This document shows positions 40,201 through 52,030 of a stretch of 64,000 bases of DNA, in pieces. The stretch lies in assembly GCF_023343835.1 (NCBI RefSeq), contig NC_064447.1, positions 6,774,001 to 6,838,000 of the forward strand, in the 5' to 3' direction. The DNA is from Lagopus muta (lineage: Eukaryota > Chordata > Aves > Galliformes > Phasianidae). The stretch's first letter is position 1. Every line of letters begins with the position of its first letter. The position numbers were made by a program, and so were the translations under genes. A model generated the notes under the pieces. It did no database searches. It saw only the letters and a program-made list of their open reading frames with translations, and had not been told where the DNA came from.

Positions 40201-41310
40201 ATCCTACTATTCAATTAATTATGTAGTACATAAAAGTAAGCATTTACTGATCTGTTAATAAAATAGTCAGTGTTCTCACTTGGTAATTTAACATCTGGAC
40301 TCCTACGAAAAAGGCAAAAAATCCACTGCCAACAAACACAAATTCGTGCAGAGACTTGAGCCTTCCAGAATGGCAGGACACAGCAAGCTGTTACTTGTTT
40401 CTAAGCATGTTCATATGAGAAATTACATACCCTGGGATCTGCCATATGGACTTCTGCTCAGGACTTGAACTCTTGGTAAACTTTCACTGTATTCAGAGTT
40501 GTGTCTCAGAGAAGCCATTGGTAAACTTTCACTGTATTCAGAGTTGTGTCTCAGAGAAGCCATTGGTATGGCTGGAGGATAATTTTGTCTTCTTCCTCTG
40601 TGCTCTCCTTGGTAACTATACGACAGAGAATCGTAAGGGTTTCGGTGAGAGAACTGATTCCCTTCAGAATTCCTGCTGTGTGAATAAGAAAATGGAAAAC
40701 CTTGAGTGCCATAAAAAACCTTTCAATCAATATTCTTATTAAATTGTTACCTAGTATCATCAAATTTGATTATATTACAAGAGGAAGTCAGATACTAAGA
40801 AGTATTTCATATTTGGAACTTCACCATAAAAATTCTGATTTGGTCATCAAATGAATTAGAAAGACTAATGCCTTTCTCCACTTGAAGTTAACATGGAGCC
40901 TACCTAAACAGGAGTAAGTGCTTGAAAAGTTAAGACATTCAAGATTATAGCATGTTGTAAACATTACCAGAACTAAACAATATCCCTAACATCTATGCTA
41001 TAAAACTTAAAATCAATTTAACTGATAAAATTTATAACACATCAAAACCAAGCATGCAATTTCTCGACTGATGCCTTCCTTTTGACAGCTTCAAAAACTT
41101 GTGTCTGAGAAAGCAAACATAAAGGAGGTATTAAAAGCATGTCACAAACTAAAACTCTGAAGAAAAAGTTTGCCCTGCACATAAATAACTTGATTTCTCA
41201 CGGCACAGTCACAACAGCCACATGAAATGGACTCACCTCCTATCAACTTCCAGTGTCTCTGAGAAGTGGTAGGCTGGATTTTCAAAGGCTTCATTGTAAT
41301 GGTAAGACAT
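24224..41310 (-). CDS. TMC5: Transmembrane channel-like protein 5 (22 coding exons)
   Basis: TMC5 belongs to the TMC family (TMEM16-like fold; TMC1/2 are hair-cell mechanotransduction subunits), but its own role is poorly known. Coding exons: 41237-41310, 40431-40672, 39949-40053, 38368-38454, 37506-37605, 36807-36897, 36266-36514, 34931-35082, 34296-34440, 33569-33724, 33066-33232, 32320-32398, 31860-31957, 30562-30657, 30117-30192, 29222-29355, 27876-28049, 26583-26661, 26210-26299, 25187-25288, 24843-24888, 24224-24339. They sum to 2658 nt (885 residues) with every phase consistent. An in-frame TAA 36 nt upstream fixes the ATG. A Tyr/Ser/Arg-rich cytoplasmic tail (about 1-230) is followed by membrane segments from FGTSVLSYF onward. 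Family marks are WDFNITNEKAVKLKQ, the signature CWETLIGQDIYRL at 550-562, FSPLLPGIQ and ECGPFRGLP. The last three exons are less certain. Confidence 0.95.
30284..30345 (+). repeat. Short CR1 3'-end fragment in a TMC5 intron
   Basis: The sequence 'ctggaacttgatgatcctcg' is followed by 'aggtcccttccaaccaaagc' and 'cattctatgatt'. This is the CR1 3' terminus on the plus strand, about 60 nt long. Confidence 0.85.
31860..31957 (-). other. TMC5: TMC5 exon with the TMC signature motif
   Basis: The exon begins CWETLIGQDIYRL, the family-defining motif (canonical CWETxVGQExYKL), followed by the hydrophobic VLVDFIFCLLGSFFGEFLRR segment. The acceptor is CCTTAAAG and the donor is AAG|GTGAGT. The motif is intact apart from Ile for Val, Asp for Glu and Arg for Lys. 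Confidence 0.96.
35849..35888. repeat. 20-bp exact tandem duplication in a TMC5 intron
   Basis: The unit gaaataagcaaaattcacag occurs twice without a mismatch, at 35849-35868 and 35869-35888. It lies between the exons 34931-35082 and 36266-36514 and has no coding role. Confidence 0.9.
40431..40672 (-). other. TMC5: TMC5 exon with a coding tandem repeat
   Basis: This exon encodes residues 26-105 of the cytoplasmic N-terminus and includes an exact duplication of 15 residues (PMASLRHNSEYSESL) at 61-75 and 76-90. The acceptor is CACAGCAG and the donor is CAGG|GTATGT. Mammalian TMC5 also has a repeat-rich N-terminus, but with a different unit rich in DYPG. Confidence 0.93.
40473..40562 (-). repeat. 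TMC5: 45-bp exact tandem repeat, two copies, coding
   Basis: Copies at 40473-40517 and 40518-40562 are identical base for base, and a third copy is started for 6 bp at 40563. The unit length is a multiple of three, so the reading frame is kept. Confidence 0.97.
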
Positions 41311-41408
41311 GGCAAGTCTTTGGTTTGAGAGAAGAAATCTCCCTTATTTTTGTCTCTGCTGCTCCAGTAACACGTTCCTGGGTAGACTGATTTCTGACCT
41401 GATTACAA

Positions 41409-41412
41409 AACA

Positions 41413-41445
<33 letters not shown>

Positions 41446-41459
41446 ACACACACACACAA
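41409..41459. repeat. Compound (TA)(TATG)n(CA)n microsatellite
   Basis: The plus strand reads 'catatatatatgtatg', further TATG units, then 'tatacacacacacaca'. It lies just upstream (minus strand) of the inferred acceptor of the first TMC5 coding exon. Confidence 0.9.
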
Positions 41460-43998
41460 AATGGAAAGAAAGAACCTCATTTTTGCCTTTAGTTAGAGTT
41501 TGTTGCCTCACTGACATGCAAAATACAACAATATAGACAGAAATTAGAACCATCTTTGTGCTCTGACTTTATTTTGTTTATCACTGTGAAATTTAGGGTC
41601 CACTACAAGACTCCTGTAAAACAAGAACTCCTATTTCTCTATAGCCAGCTCTACACAAGATTACAGAATTGGAGCGCCACATGAAGACTTGACCAGCATT
41701 GACTAAAAGCAGGTTTTAGGAGCGTGTTAAAACATTAAGAAGAAGGAAGTACATCCTCTTTCTTCCTCATACAGGAAAAAACAAACACACAATTTTTCTC
41801 TGACCACTGTGGCTCCAAAACCAACAGGTAAGAAAAGTCTGCCCACTTCCTCACTAACAGGGGCACCTCCAACCCTCAGCTGTGAGCTTGGGACACTGGA
41901 CCATTCTCAACAAGGGCTCTTCTAATGACTTCATGTATTGATCTTGTAAATAGTTTCATCCTTAGCTTTACTTCTTAGAGTTTCACTTCACCTTTAAACA
42001 AACCAAACCTGGTCAGAGTTTAAAATTATTAGCAAAACAAGTCCAGGTTAGTCAGTGAAAGGACAATCTTCTATTCAAATTAAAGACAGAATCCAAATTA
42101 AACAGGTAGTTCTTGCAATTAATCAAAGCTGTACTAAAAAAAATAAATTAAAAGGAAGTAATTTTTAGTATTTGTTCTTAAAGGCATCGTGTCAAGTTTG
42201 ACCAGCTAGCAAGCTATTTAACAACAGGGAAGGAAAAAAAAAGAAATAAAATACAAAATAATAAAAATAAATTAATAAAATGATAGATCTGGCAAAACCG
42301 ATCAGACACCTTGCTTTAATCTCAACTCCACTCCCAGAAAAGTGGGGCTGAGCTTCATTTAACACTGCACTCTCAATCAACCTTTCTGTCTTGAATGGTT
42401 TTCACTTAATTTCTACTGCTGTAAAGAAAGCATCACACACAGAAAAGTAATCTTCCAAACAGATAATTGTACAGTGCCTTTTTAAGGCTTTTGTCCGGCT
42501 TTGCAGGCCAGGCAAAATCTTCTCATTTGCTCAAAACAAGCTCAGGATTGTGTCATCTGCACCTCTAAGGATCCTGGACACAAAGACATACAGGTGTAAA
42601 ACACAGTCCAGGTTTTGCTTGATGACTTGTAGAGAGATTTGCATGTAAACGCTAATGATCGATTGAATTAAGTCTTACATTTTAATTAGAAAATTGTCTA
42701 TACTTCATTATATCATGATGAAGTACGTGATAACAAGGCCCACATCTTGAGCAAATACTCAATAAAAGCCTACACCAGACAAGCAGCCCGTGCTGTGTCA
42801 CTGGAAATAATGGACTTCCATCCCTGCCAACACAAAGCTGTAACACCACTTCCCACAAGTGAAATGTGCTTTTTTTGTGCTGCAGCTTCGTATGTACAGA
42901 AACAGGGTGAGATTCTCATTTAGTCAGACAAGTAATTAGCAGAGCCAGAGAAATCCAGCAATCCCCAGAGAAAATCAACAATCACTCCAGGAATCTAACA
43001 GTTCCTATATGAAAAGTCTTCCTGAGTTTTATTTGCCAGAAGCCACTGAGTCCCCCATCATCTTTTCAGATATACTGTAAGCTAGTGCTGAAGTTCTGTA
43101 CAAACTATGCAGGAAAGGGCATGTTCTGTCCCCAGGCTCCATTTAAAAGAACATATACATAACTCTGCAATACATGACGAGGGTCTGCTGCAACAATTTG
43201 CCTAGAAAAGTACATTTCCCCCTAAAAATATTTAACATTTCAAACTGTAATGAAAAGCTAAAGAAAAGATGGCCTTCTCAGAGGCAGAAAACACTCAGAC
43301 AACTGTCTTAGAATGCCCCAAATGACATTGTTCTGCTTTTCAGCTGGTTTCCAAGAAACCTCACTCCCTCAGACCCAGCACAAATCTTAATGGCTTGTCA
43401 GCTTGCCTGTTCTTCAAACCGTAGAGAAGAAATATTTGGATGTAAACATGTGGGTTCTGCAGAACCAGCATTGCCCAGCAGCAAGCATCCATCAGCGATA
43501 CCAACCAACTTGCTGAAGTGCAACCAACAAGAATGAGATCAGCTTGACTGAAACATACAGCCATCACTTCTTTCTCTTACTTCTTTTGAAGACCTCCAGA
43601 CCTTCAATATGCCCAAGACTGACAGTCCACTGGCTCCATCATTATCCACTTCCTTTCCTCTGAGTCCTAAGATGCACAGCAGTGCATAAGTGTCAGGATT
43701 TCCTTGCAAATCTACAAGGACAATTACAGCCTCACATGGAACCCAACATGTGAAGCCAGTCGCTGTTTCTCCCTGCTCCTGAAGTTTGGAGGACTTAAAA
43801 TTAATTCCCTACGTACACAGACATTTTCTTCCAACTGAAAAGGAAAAAAAGATTTTTCCTCTTGCTAGCTGAGGATATTAGGTCCCATTGAATGGCATTT
43901 GGAGTAAGAAAACCCATGGAAAACCATGTGGAAAACCCCTGTTTCCTGACTGCACCCATACTCAGCCAAAGACTGCACAACATGCTCTGGAGTGGGAT

Positions 43999-44085
43999 GA
44001 GTGCACATGATGCTACAGGTGTACAAGTAGCACGCAGGGTAGTGCAGGTAGCACACAAGGGCGTACAGATGGCACAGCAATCCAC
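43999..44085. repeat. Degenerate minisatellite, about 21-bp period
   Basis: Three to four imperfect units of the form gtgtacaagtagcacgcaggg / tagtgcaggtagcacacaagg / gcgtacagatggcacagcaat can be aligned by eye. The minus-strand frame across it shows a repeating CATCT-type peptide pattern that is explained by the DNA repeat. Confidence 0.6.
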
Positions 44086-45129
44086 CCACTTCCTCCATTC
44101 CAAACCCCAAAATCATGAGAAGCTTTTTCTATCAAATCAGATGTGTACATCATTGGTTTGGTTTGTGGTTTGAGGTACTGGCAGTTTATAGATTTCTTAT
44201 CAGTCACACTTCATTGGAAAAGCCAGAAGCATGAAATATACAAGCTAAACCACTCTCTTCTCCTCTTTGAACTATGATGGGATCCAGTAAATCATGGCTC
44301 CAGGAACGGATATGAAGTTTAGACTTACCCTCCCCTTCAAAAAGTTATCTTCCAAAAGAAAAAACTGAACAGTTGAAGAACAAAGATTACTCAGGAAGAT
44401 TAAAAGTAAAAGCTCAGCAAACCTTCCCTTCTCAGGGTGGCATCTATTTGTTGGGTGACATTTTGGATTCTGGCAAGCAAATAGATAAATCTTGTCTACT
44501 TCTCACACTGGAGAACAGAAAGTTTTAAGGTCAGCTGGCTTAAGAATGACAGACAAGCAAATAAGTTACAGCATAGGTGGAGAGGGGGTGCTTCCCACTT
44601 AAATCCTTGAACACGCTGCAAAGATACAAAGCAGGAACATTCAAGCAGTGCAAGCTCGTGCTTCTGGACCACTTCCCACAATAAATAACGGCCTTCACGT
44701 CACAAACCAACAGCTATCAGAAAATACTCCCAGATTGTTTCATCCACTCCTGTTTGGGTAATTTACTGCGACACCAATCCTCCTTTAGAATTTTAATCAA
44801 ACAAACACGCATGGCTGGCTAAACTACATTTTGGTGTGGTATCGCATTACAGGAAAACCCTCACACCTTCAAGCCATTTACCTGCTTTCCTCAAAAAGAA
44901 CACGTGAAGCAAATTCTACTTACAGAAATCCTGTAAGTCAACGCAAACAGTAAGCTGCAGAACTACATCATAGTTTACTTAACAGTGCTGAACAAAGGGA
45001 ACAAATTACGGAAGAGCTGATTCATCTGGTTGAATGTTTTCCTTTAGCATAAAGACCATTTAATTTTCTAGAGTATGACAGAACAGCCCTCCACCACTAT
45101 GTAAGTTATTTTTGTTGAGTCCCTCTCCA

Positions 45130-45480
45130 GTTGAACAGGAGAAGAGAAAGCTCAAGGCAGACTTGACTGTGGCCTTCCAGTACTTAAGGGGAGCTTATGA
45201 ACAGAAGGGACGCTGCCATTTACATGAGCAGATAGCAATAGGAAAAGGCAGAATGATTTCAAACTAGAAGAGGGGAGACTTAGGTTAGCTGTTAGTGGAA
45301 AATCTTTACTGAGAGGATGGTAAGGCCCCGGCACAGGCTGCCCAGAGCTGTAGATGCCCCATCGCTGGAGGCATTCAAGGCCAAGGAGGACGGGGCACTG
45401 AGCATCCTGACCTGCTGGGTGGCAATCAGACCACGGCAGGGAGTTGAAACTGGATGACCTTTAGGGTCCCTCTGCTCTTA
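45130..45480 (+). repeat. CR1 LINE fragment (about 350 bp) in the TMC5 5' intron
   Basis: Diagnostic stretches are 'ggccttccagtacttaaggg', 'agaggggagacttaggttag', 'cacaggctgcccagagctg', 'gatgccccatcgctggagg' and 'gttgaaactggatgacctt'. They occur in the order of a CR1 3' region on the plus strand. It is moderately diverged and truncated at both ends. Confidence 0.93.
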
Positions 45481-48400
45481 CACCATTCCTTGACAATGTT
45501 CCACACAGCTTCAAACTGAAAAATCAGATTGATTTCTGGAAGCCAAAAGTGAGTTTGAGAGACAGAAGCTCTGCCAGCAATTAGGTTCCAATACTCACCG
45601 CTGCTTTTTCACTAACTCAACTCCAGCAGTTTCAACACTACTGCAAGAAATAGGAAGTCTCCCAGAAAATCCAGAGGGCCTGTCAGCTGTGACAAAGCCT
45701 GAACTACATCAACAGCCTGATCTTAAATTGACATATTAGCAATGAAACAAATGTGAGTCATACAAGGAAGTGAAAGTCAATTACTTTTTATGCACACTGC
45801 CAAAGTACCTGATCCATACCGACAAACACCACCTCCTTCTGGATTTCCTTTGTGCTTCTATTGATGTTACCATAGTGAACAACAGGAGCTGATGTCACCT
45901 TTATTATCTTTGACACTCAATAAATTTTAGCAACGCAAATAGCCTCTGTTAAAAGACCTTCTCAGTGAAAGACAAGTGATAGTAGCAAAGACTCATCTGC
46001 TTAAAGCAGCATTCAAATGGCAGACAGGAACACTGGGAAGAAAATGGGGGAGAGTGACAGCACTGTCATTATGGTCACAGCGCTGTTGCCTCTCCCAACC
46101 TCAGCTCACAAAGAAAGGCACTTCCTTGCCCTACAATACAATGCCCCCACCAGAATACAGATCCCATTCTCTCCATCCCCCCACCTTTTCTTGATGAGAG
46201 AGAGTAGGGTACAGGGTACCTGTAGCCAGGCAGGCTGACATCAGCTCGTAGAACAGCATCCATCTGACACTGGGGAACATCCTACTGATGGACTCTCTCT
46301 GCTCTCAACAGGCTGCTCCCAAAGTCTACAGCTACAGCTTAAGCCTGAAGAGCTCAGCTCCGTATCTGCTCTATACCCTCTTTTTTTCCTCATCTGTTTG
46401 CCTGTCCTTTCCGTTTAATAGTCCTCTTGCAATTTCTCTCTGCCCCAAAATATATTAAGACTGCAACGCTTCATCCTGTCCACTTCAATTGCAAGTTAAC
46501 ACCACATCACCTGTGGCTGTTTAAATAAGGCTTTCAGAGGATTGCCAGCTACTTCATGTTTGCAGCATTTCAATGGGATTTGACTCTTTACCTGAGTTTA
46601 AACACCTTTATAATGGACGTGACACTGGAACATTAAAAAAAATAATTACAACATATAGTTTAATTACCCTGTCCTGAGCCTTCAGAACTTGGCACACATT
46701 TCAAAATTTTGTCTAGTAGCAGTGAATTAAAGTTCAGATTCATTAATTTATCACAGAAACAAGTCCAAACCATGACAGTGAAGTTCACAGTACTCTCCCT
46801 CATCTGCCACATAATTATCCATTCCTCTACCTAGAAGATCTCACCAATCACAACCCTTATGGACAGAAGAACATACCACAGTGATTTTGTATAACCCAAT
46901 TGCCTTATCCAATCCTCTCTGCAGAGATTCCTTTGAGTGCGAGCCTCTTCTTATCTTTGCTGCTTCTATCTTATTACCTGTGACCTCAAGTTGCCAACTT
47001 AATCCACTGGGAAAATTCTAAGAGTTGGCTAAAAACCATCAGGGATATATAATAACTACTAGAATTGGAATAGGGAACTTAAGAGTAAAAACAGCACACG
47101 TGCTTCCCCCACAGGAAAGATTAGCAAGAATAATTAACGATGAGCATTTCTCTTAAAAACACTTGAAAAACTTAACCTTGCTTGTAGACGGAGACTAAGG
47201 CAAACATCTCTCTATCCATGCAAGTCAATCTTGTGACTACATTTCCAAACTACAAACTAAGCCTTGCTTTGCAAAATGAATATTTTTGTCTATCTATTAA
47301 GCAGCATTACCAGCTACTTGCATTAGAAGGAAATGTCTGATTAACAAAAAGAAGTAGTATTCAAGAACACTTGCTTGAAATTAAGCTTTCTGCTTTCACT
47401 GTAAAGACAGCCTAACACAGAACATCCATTAGAGGCACAAGATACCAATTACAACAGCTCTAATGTTTTGCCTTAAAAAAACCTTTGTTTATGCTGTGCG
47501 TGCAATAGACAGCTATCCAGACTAAATGCAACCTTCAAATTATACTTTAATGAGCAGTATCAGTTACAGGAATCTCATTCATAAGTTCAATTGGAAAACC
47601 ACACTAAAACTACAGATCTGATCATTTTAGATTAACAAATGGAGCTTTGAAGGTGCACAGTTTTGTCCAACAGAATAAAGGTATTGTTCTGTTTGTAATT
47701 CCTGGTTTAACTTCCTGTTCTGTTACTGTCATTGATAACTATGTGTGCAGCCAGCACTCACAATGACCCTGAGAAAAAAACAAAAGCTATTCACCGCGTG
47801 CTAGTAAATCAACTAACAAGTCAGAAAATGGCTGGAGAGAACCAGTCAGCAGAATGGAGTCACAGGTTTCTCCTCGCACTTCAAAATCCTTGTAAGTGGT
47901 TTTCAAATTACTGGATAATTACTTTCACATAAGCTAAACACTTTTTTTCAGACAAAATATAGCTAAGTTATAATATAGTGTAGCATGTGAGTACATTACA
48001 ATTCTATTTTTCAATAAACAGAAGGAGTACATTAGTTACAATTAGAGGCTTGTTTACAAAAGTGAGAGCAGGGACATCTACACAGCATCAGTTCCTGTTA
48101 TGTCAGCCCACAGAACAATACCACAGCACTTCATTACTTTCATAGCCAGAATAAAAACCTTCCCCATCTACTTCTGGCTTCCCATTACTTGTTGCAATTT
48201 AGGAAAATCACAACCCGCTCTTTGGAAAAAGCAGCACCACATCCATTCACTAAGTGGCAGAGTCTGAAAAGCAAGCTGCCCCAAAGCAAGAGCAGATGCC
48301 ATGCTAGCAGCTGGTGATCCCAGCAAGGCTGGCACACCTCGGCACACCGAACACGCCAGGGAACGATGAAAGTTGCTGCGGCAGCTGATCCGTACGGGAT

Positions 48401-48579
48401 CAACCTTTCCGGCTGAAGACAGCAGAAGCTCTGAAGTGATGAACAAGGAGATGAAGCCACGAGGCGCCACGTAACTGGGCACGGCTGCGGGTGGCTGCTC
48501 ACCTCCCAGCCCGCAGAAGCTTCGCACATCCCTGAGCAAACCCGCAGCCCAGCTTTCAGCTACATTCCTGTACACCAAT

Positions 48580-48820
48580 ACGGAGCCCTAGGATACCGGG
48601 CCGGCCGCTCGAGCGACAACGGCGGCACAGATGCGTGGCGAAACCACCGGAGAGCGGCCGCATCCCGGACCCCCGCGCCGCCCCTACCTGCCGCCGGCTC
48701 GCTCCGCGCACGGCGCCGAGGCCCGGCCCTGCAGGCGGTTCCTCCCGGCGCCCCAGGCCCGCCCCGCGCTTACCCCCGGAACTCGGGGCCGTTGTCCAGC
48801 GCTTACGGCTTTGTTTCTGC
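48580..48820 (-). promoter_or_regulatory. TMC5: Small CpG island, likely TMC5 promoter and first exon
   Basis: This is a GC/CpG-dense block of about 240 bp in otherwise AT-rich DNA. On the minus strand it carries two good splice donors, GGCAG|GTAGGG (exon end 48688) and GGGG|GTAAGC (exon end 48774). That fits an untranslated first exon read leftward toward the TMC5 start codon. There is no experimental support in the sequence itself. Confidence 0.6.
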
Positions 48821-48899
48821 GTGACCGCCGGGTCTGTCGCTTTCTTTCCCTCTGTGAATTAACGCCTCCTTTGCTGTTTGCCCGGATCGCAATAACAAC

Positions 48900-51800
48900 A
48901 CAATAAAATAATACAAAGAAATCATCTTTAGGGACACGATGCATTTACCTTTATCTTCGGATTAATCATTTATAGAGCAGAGATAAACAAAAACCTTGAC
49001 CTTACAATCTTATTTCTTACAGGAAAGCTCGTGCAGGGCCAATTAAATACATACTTACACAGACACGCTATGCCAGGCAGTACTTGGCAGCTTCTGGACA
49101 GGGGATTTACCACCAGCCCAGCTTTCTGGTAGAACATCGTGAACACACGGCATTTCTTCTCTTTTAGTGATACACACCTATCGATTTTTCACATTCACTT
49201 CTCCCCCACATCTTCCCTTCAAGCTGACCGGGACAAAATTCTGTTTGAAGCTACAGCTGAGCACGAGCACAGTGACAGGGAAGCACCAGGGAGGAAGCAG
49301 CTTCTCCTCCAGAATACCTCAGCAGGGCTGGACGCTGACGGGAATTCATCCCTACTTGCACTGAGCTGGACCGGGCGTTCCTCCAGCACAGCCAGTCACT
49401 GCAGCCCTTCCCAAAGGCTTCTGCTGTCCTTTCAACAGGGCAGCATCCTTGAATTCAGTGTGGGGCCCAACAGCCACCACTGGGACAGGCAGTAGTGAAA
49501 AGAGAAATGGGAGGAGGACTAGACTGGCTCTGCTGTATCACACCCATAGGATTGCCCATCACTGGTCTCCTTTCCACTGATTCTGTACAGAACCACAGAA
49601 CCCATCCCTTCCTATGTTTATATAGTTTGTTACACCATGTTGGCACATTTAATATTCACAGCAAGCACATATCTTACAGCTTCCAGAAATTATTCCTAAA
49701 TAGCTTCTCTGGTAAGCAAGATGGTAATGATGATGATGATGTAAAAACAAAATGTCAGCCAGCCTTTGGACTGAAGGCCTTACCAGCTGGTGGGAAGCAG
49801 TCACAAACCAACCTTCTCTGTGTTCAGAAGCTGCACTGTTGTAGTGCACAAGGATCACTTTTACCAAGTGGACAGTGCTTATTCAGTTCTGAAATTAGGT
49901 AAACCGTGCCTATATCCTGTACCAGATGCATTCAACACAGAATTAGGTGAAATTTTCTAGTTCTGCTTTAAGACCACGTTTTGCCCAAAGCAACATTCCT
50001 GGCGTGACTGCAGAGGACCGGTCTGAAGATCTCTCATGCTGATCCAGCTGCTGCTTGCATGCGGCGCAGATCCACAGCAAAACAGGAGATGGCTGAATAC
50101 AAGAAGTGCCCAGAATTGAACACTCAGAACTTCTCTGAATCTTAGAAGCTTGGGTTTTTTTGAGCATTAAGAAGAACCACACACATACACACAGAGTGTC
50201 CTGGAAGCGTGTGCTGTTATTAAATGACACCTTCAGGTCCCCATGATCATGGCAGAATATGGCACAAGCTTCTGTGCTCAGCGCAGACTGAGAGCTGCTG
50301 CTTTGTGAGTGGGGCACATTGGAGAAACAACCCGAAAGAGGAAGTGGCCGCAGGCGTGCGTGTGACTGACACTGTCTGTATCACCTGTCCCCATCTCCTT
50401 AGCACTCTTTCTCTTCCTGCTTTCCCACCTAAGATTGCTGTGAATCGTAAAATGAACAGAAACATTGCCAAGGTCCTGAACAGCTTTTGCTACTCAAAAA
50501 GAGAGAAGAGAGAATGCTTTCATGGAATTCCTGGGGAAGTCAACCTTGTTGCAATTCCTGCAATCATTATCTACATCTGTTCTTAAAGAGTTTCTTCTAT
50601 CACACAGCATTTCAGAACAGCAATCTTATTAACAAGTGTATTACCTTTCTTCTTTTTATTCTTAGAAAAGGAACAAAAATAAACAGCAATATTGACACCC
50701 CACTTAGCACTGTGGGAAAGCATCAGCCCGTAACAATTCCTATTTAAGTCAGAGCTGGTCCTGCTTTGCAGCCACAGCCAAATATCCATGCTTGGTTGGC
50801 TTCCACGCACCAATAAAAGCGGGCACTTAGGCTCTGGTGGTGCTATAAATGTACACAGCTGGTGCACACTTTGCAGATGTTGCACGAATGCTCAGCAACA
50901 CGATTTTCAGGGGTTTCAATTTTTAACGCCCAACTTTTCAGGAATGGTCAAGTGGAAGTTATTCAAACAAAGAGCATTAAATGCGATGCTCAACCAAGGA
51001 ACCACAATAACCCCTGTAAACACATTTCCCTGCAGTACCTTGCTCTGTTACAGACAGATCTTGTACATCCTAGAGCTAAAGTGCAGCCTGGCCTCCAGCA
51101 GCCACACAGTGTCAGGATTTGCTATGCAAAATGTGCCACCTGGGAAAACCACCATGGGAAGAAACAGCAGACATGACCTCCTGGCCTATGAACTGGCCTT
51201 CACAGTGACCTATGGAAACATGAGCACATACTATAGATTTTTCTCATAGGAAAAATATATTAAAAGCATGTTAATTATTTTCTAGACCAATATACCAGCA
51301 TGAAATCTGGAATATCAACAAAATGTTTTTTCTGGAAAATAGCTCCATGCAATAAGGAAGTAGTTCCATGTCTAAGTGTTCTCTAAGTTCTTGTTTTCCT
51401 GCACATAATACACAAACACACTGATAACCACGCACACCTACATTACTTGCAGTACACACAGATGCCAGCTTGCATTTTTATCGCTAACATTTTATGATTA
51501 TGAAAACTGATGTGACCATATGAATTCCTCTTGCTAATAAAGCAATTCAAAAACCAAGTCTGAGCTGACAGCACAGAGGTGAGTGTCCTTACTGATGCCT
51601 GACTCAGCATCCTGAAACCCAATGATTCATTTTTACTGCAGAAAGATTACTTTTCCTCACAGAGTGCTTTCCTACTTCCTCACTTACGTATTTTCACACT
51701 GAAGGTAAGAAGTGCTCACAACAAGTTGAGGAGTTCAGGCCGAGGACCTGGCGGCTCTCAACCACACATCAGTCTGAGTTTTCGTTGCTCCTCACACCAG

Positions 51801-52030
51801 ACGCAAGCAGAGGATGACAAAACAGAACTTATTTCTAAACCAGCGTACCACGGCCTCGTGCCTTCGCTGCTGGGGTGTGTGGGCATCACTTCTCTCCAAC
51901 GAAAAGATTTTTATTCGTGTCTGCACGCTGCCTTAGGGAAGTGGAATAAGAAGATAAACGCCCCGAAGCCTGACTCCCCGATTTTCAACCCACAAAGCCC
52001 TGCCACGGAAGGAGAGGGCTCAGTACTGAA
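48900..52030. other. Intergenic stretch between divergent TMC5 and TMC7
   Basis: About 3.1 kb without a supported gene or a clear mobile element. The longest frame (50788-51249, plus) shows no conserved domain, no splice context and no GC signature of coding sequence. A (GAT)n run of five units lies near 49728-49742. Confidence 0.6.

Larger units (their letters stand above)
41311..48580 (-). other. TMC5: TMC5 5' region: untranslated exon part and long 5' intron
   Basis: No coding exon could be supported in this 7.3 kb on either strand. On the minus strand the ATG exon appears to start at 41398 after TTTTGTAATCAG. Upstream exons would be untranslated, joining to the CpG island at about 48.7 kb. 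The interval holds a CR1 fragment, a microsatellite and a degenerate minisatellite, listed separately. Confidence 0.6.

Noticed and set aside
48168..48578. 136-codon minus-strand frame beside the 48.6-kb CpG island
   Set aside because: It has no conserved features, and the inferred TMC5 donors at 48688 and 48774 would splice it out.
50788..51249. 153-codon plus-strand frame between TMC5 and TMC7
   Set aside because: No recognised family, no splice or promoter context, and composition like the surrounding non-coding DNA. Treated as chance, though a transcript here cannot be excluded.
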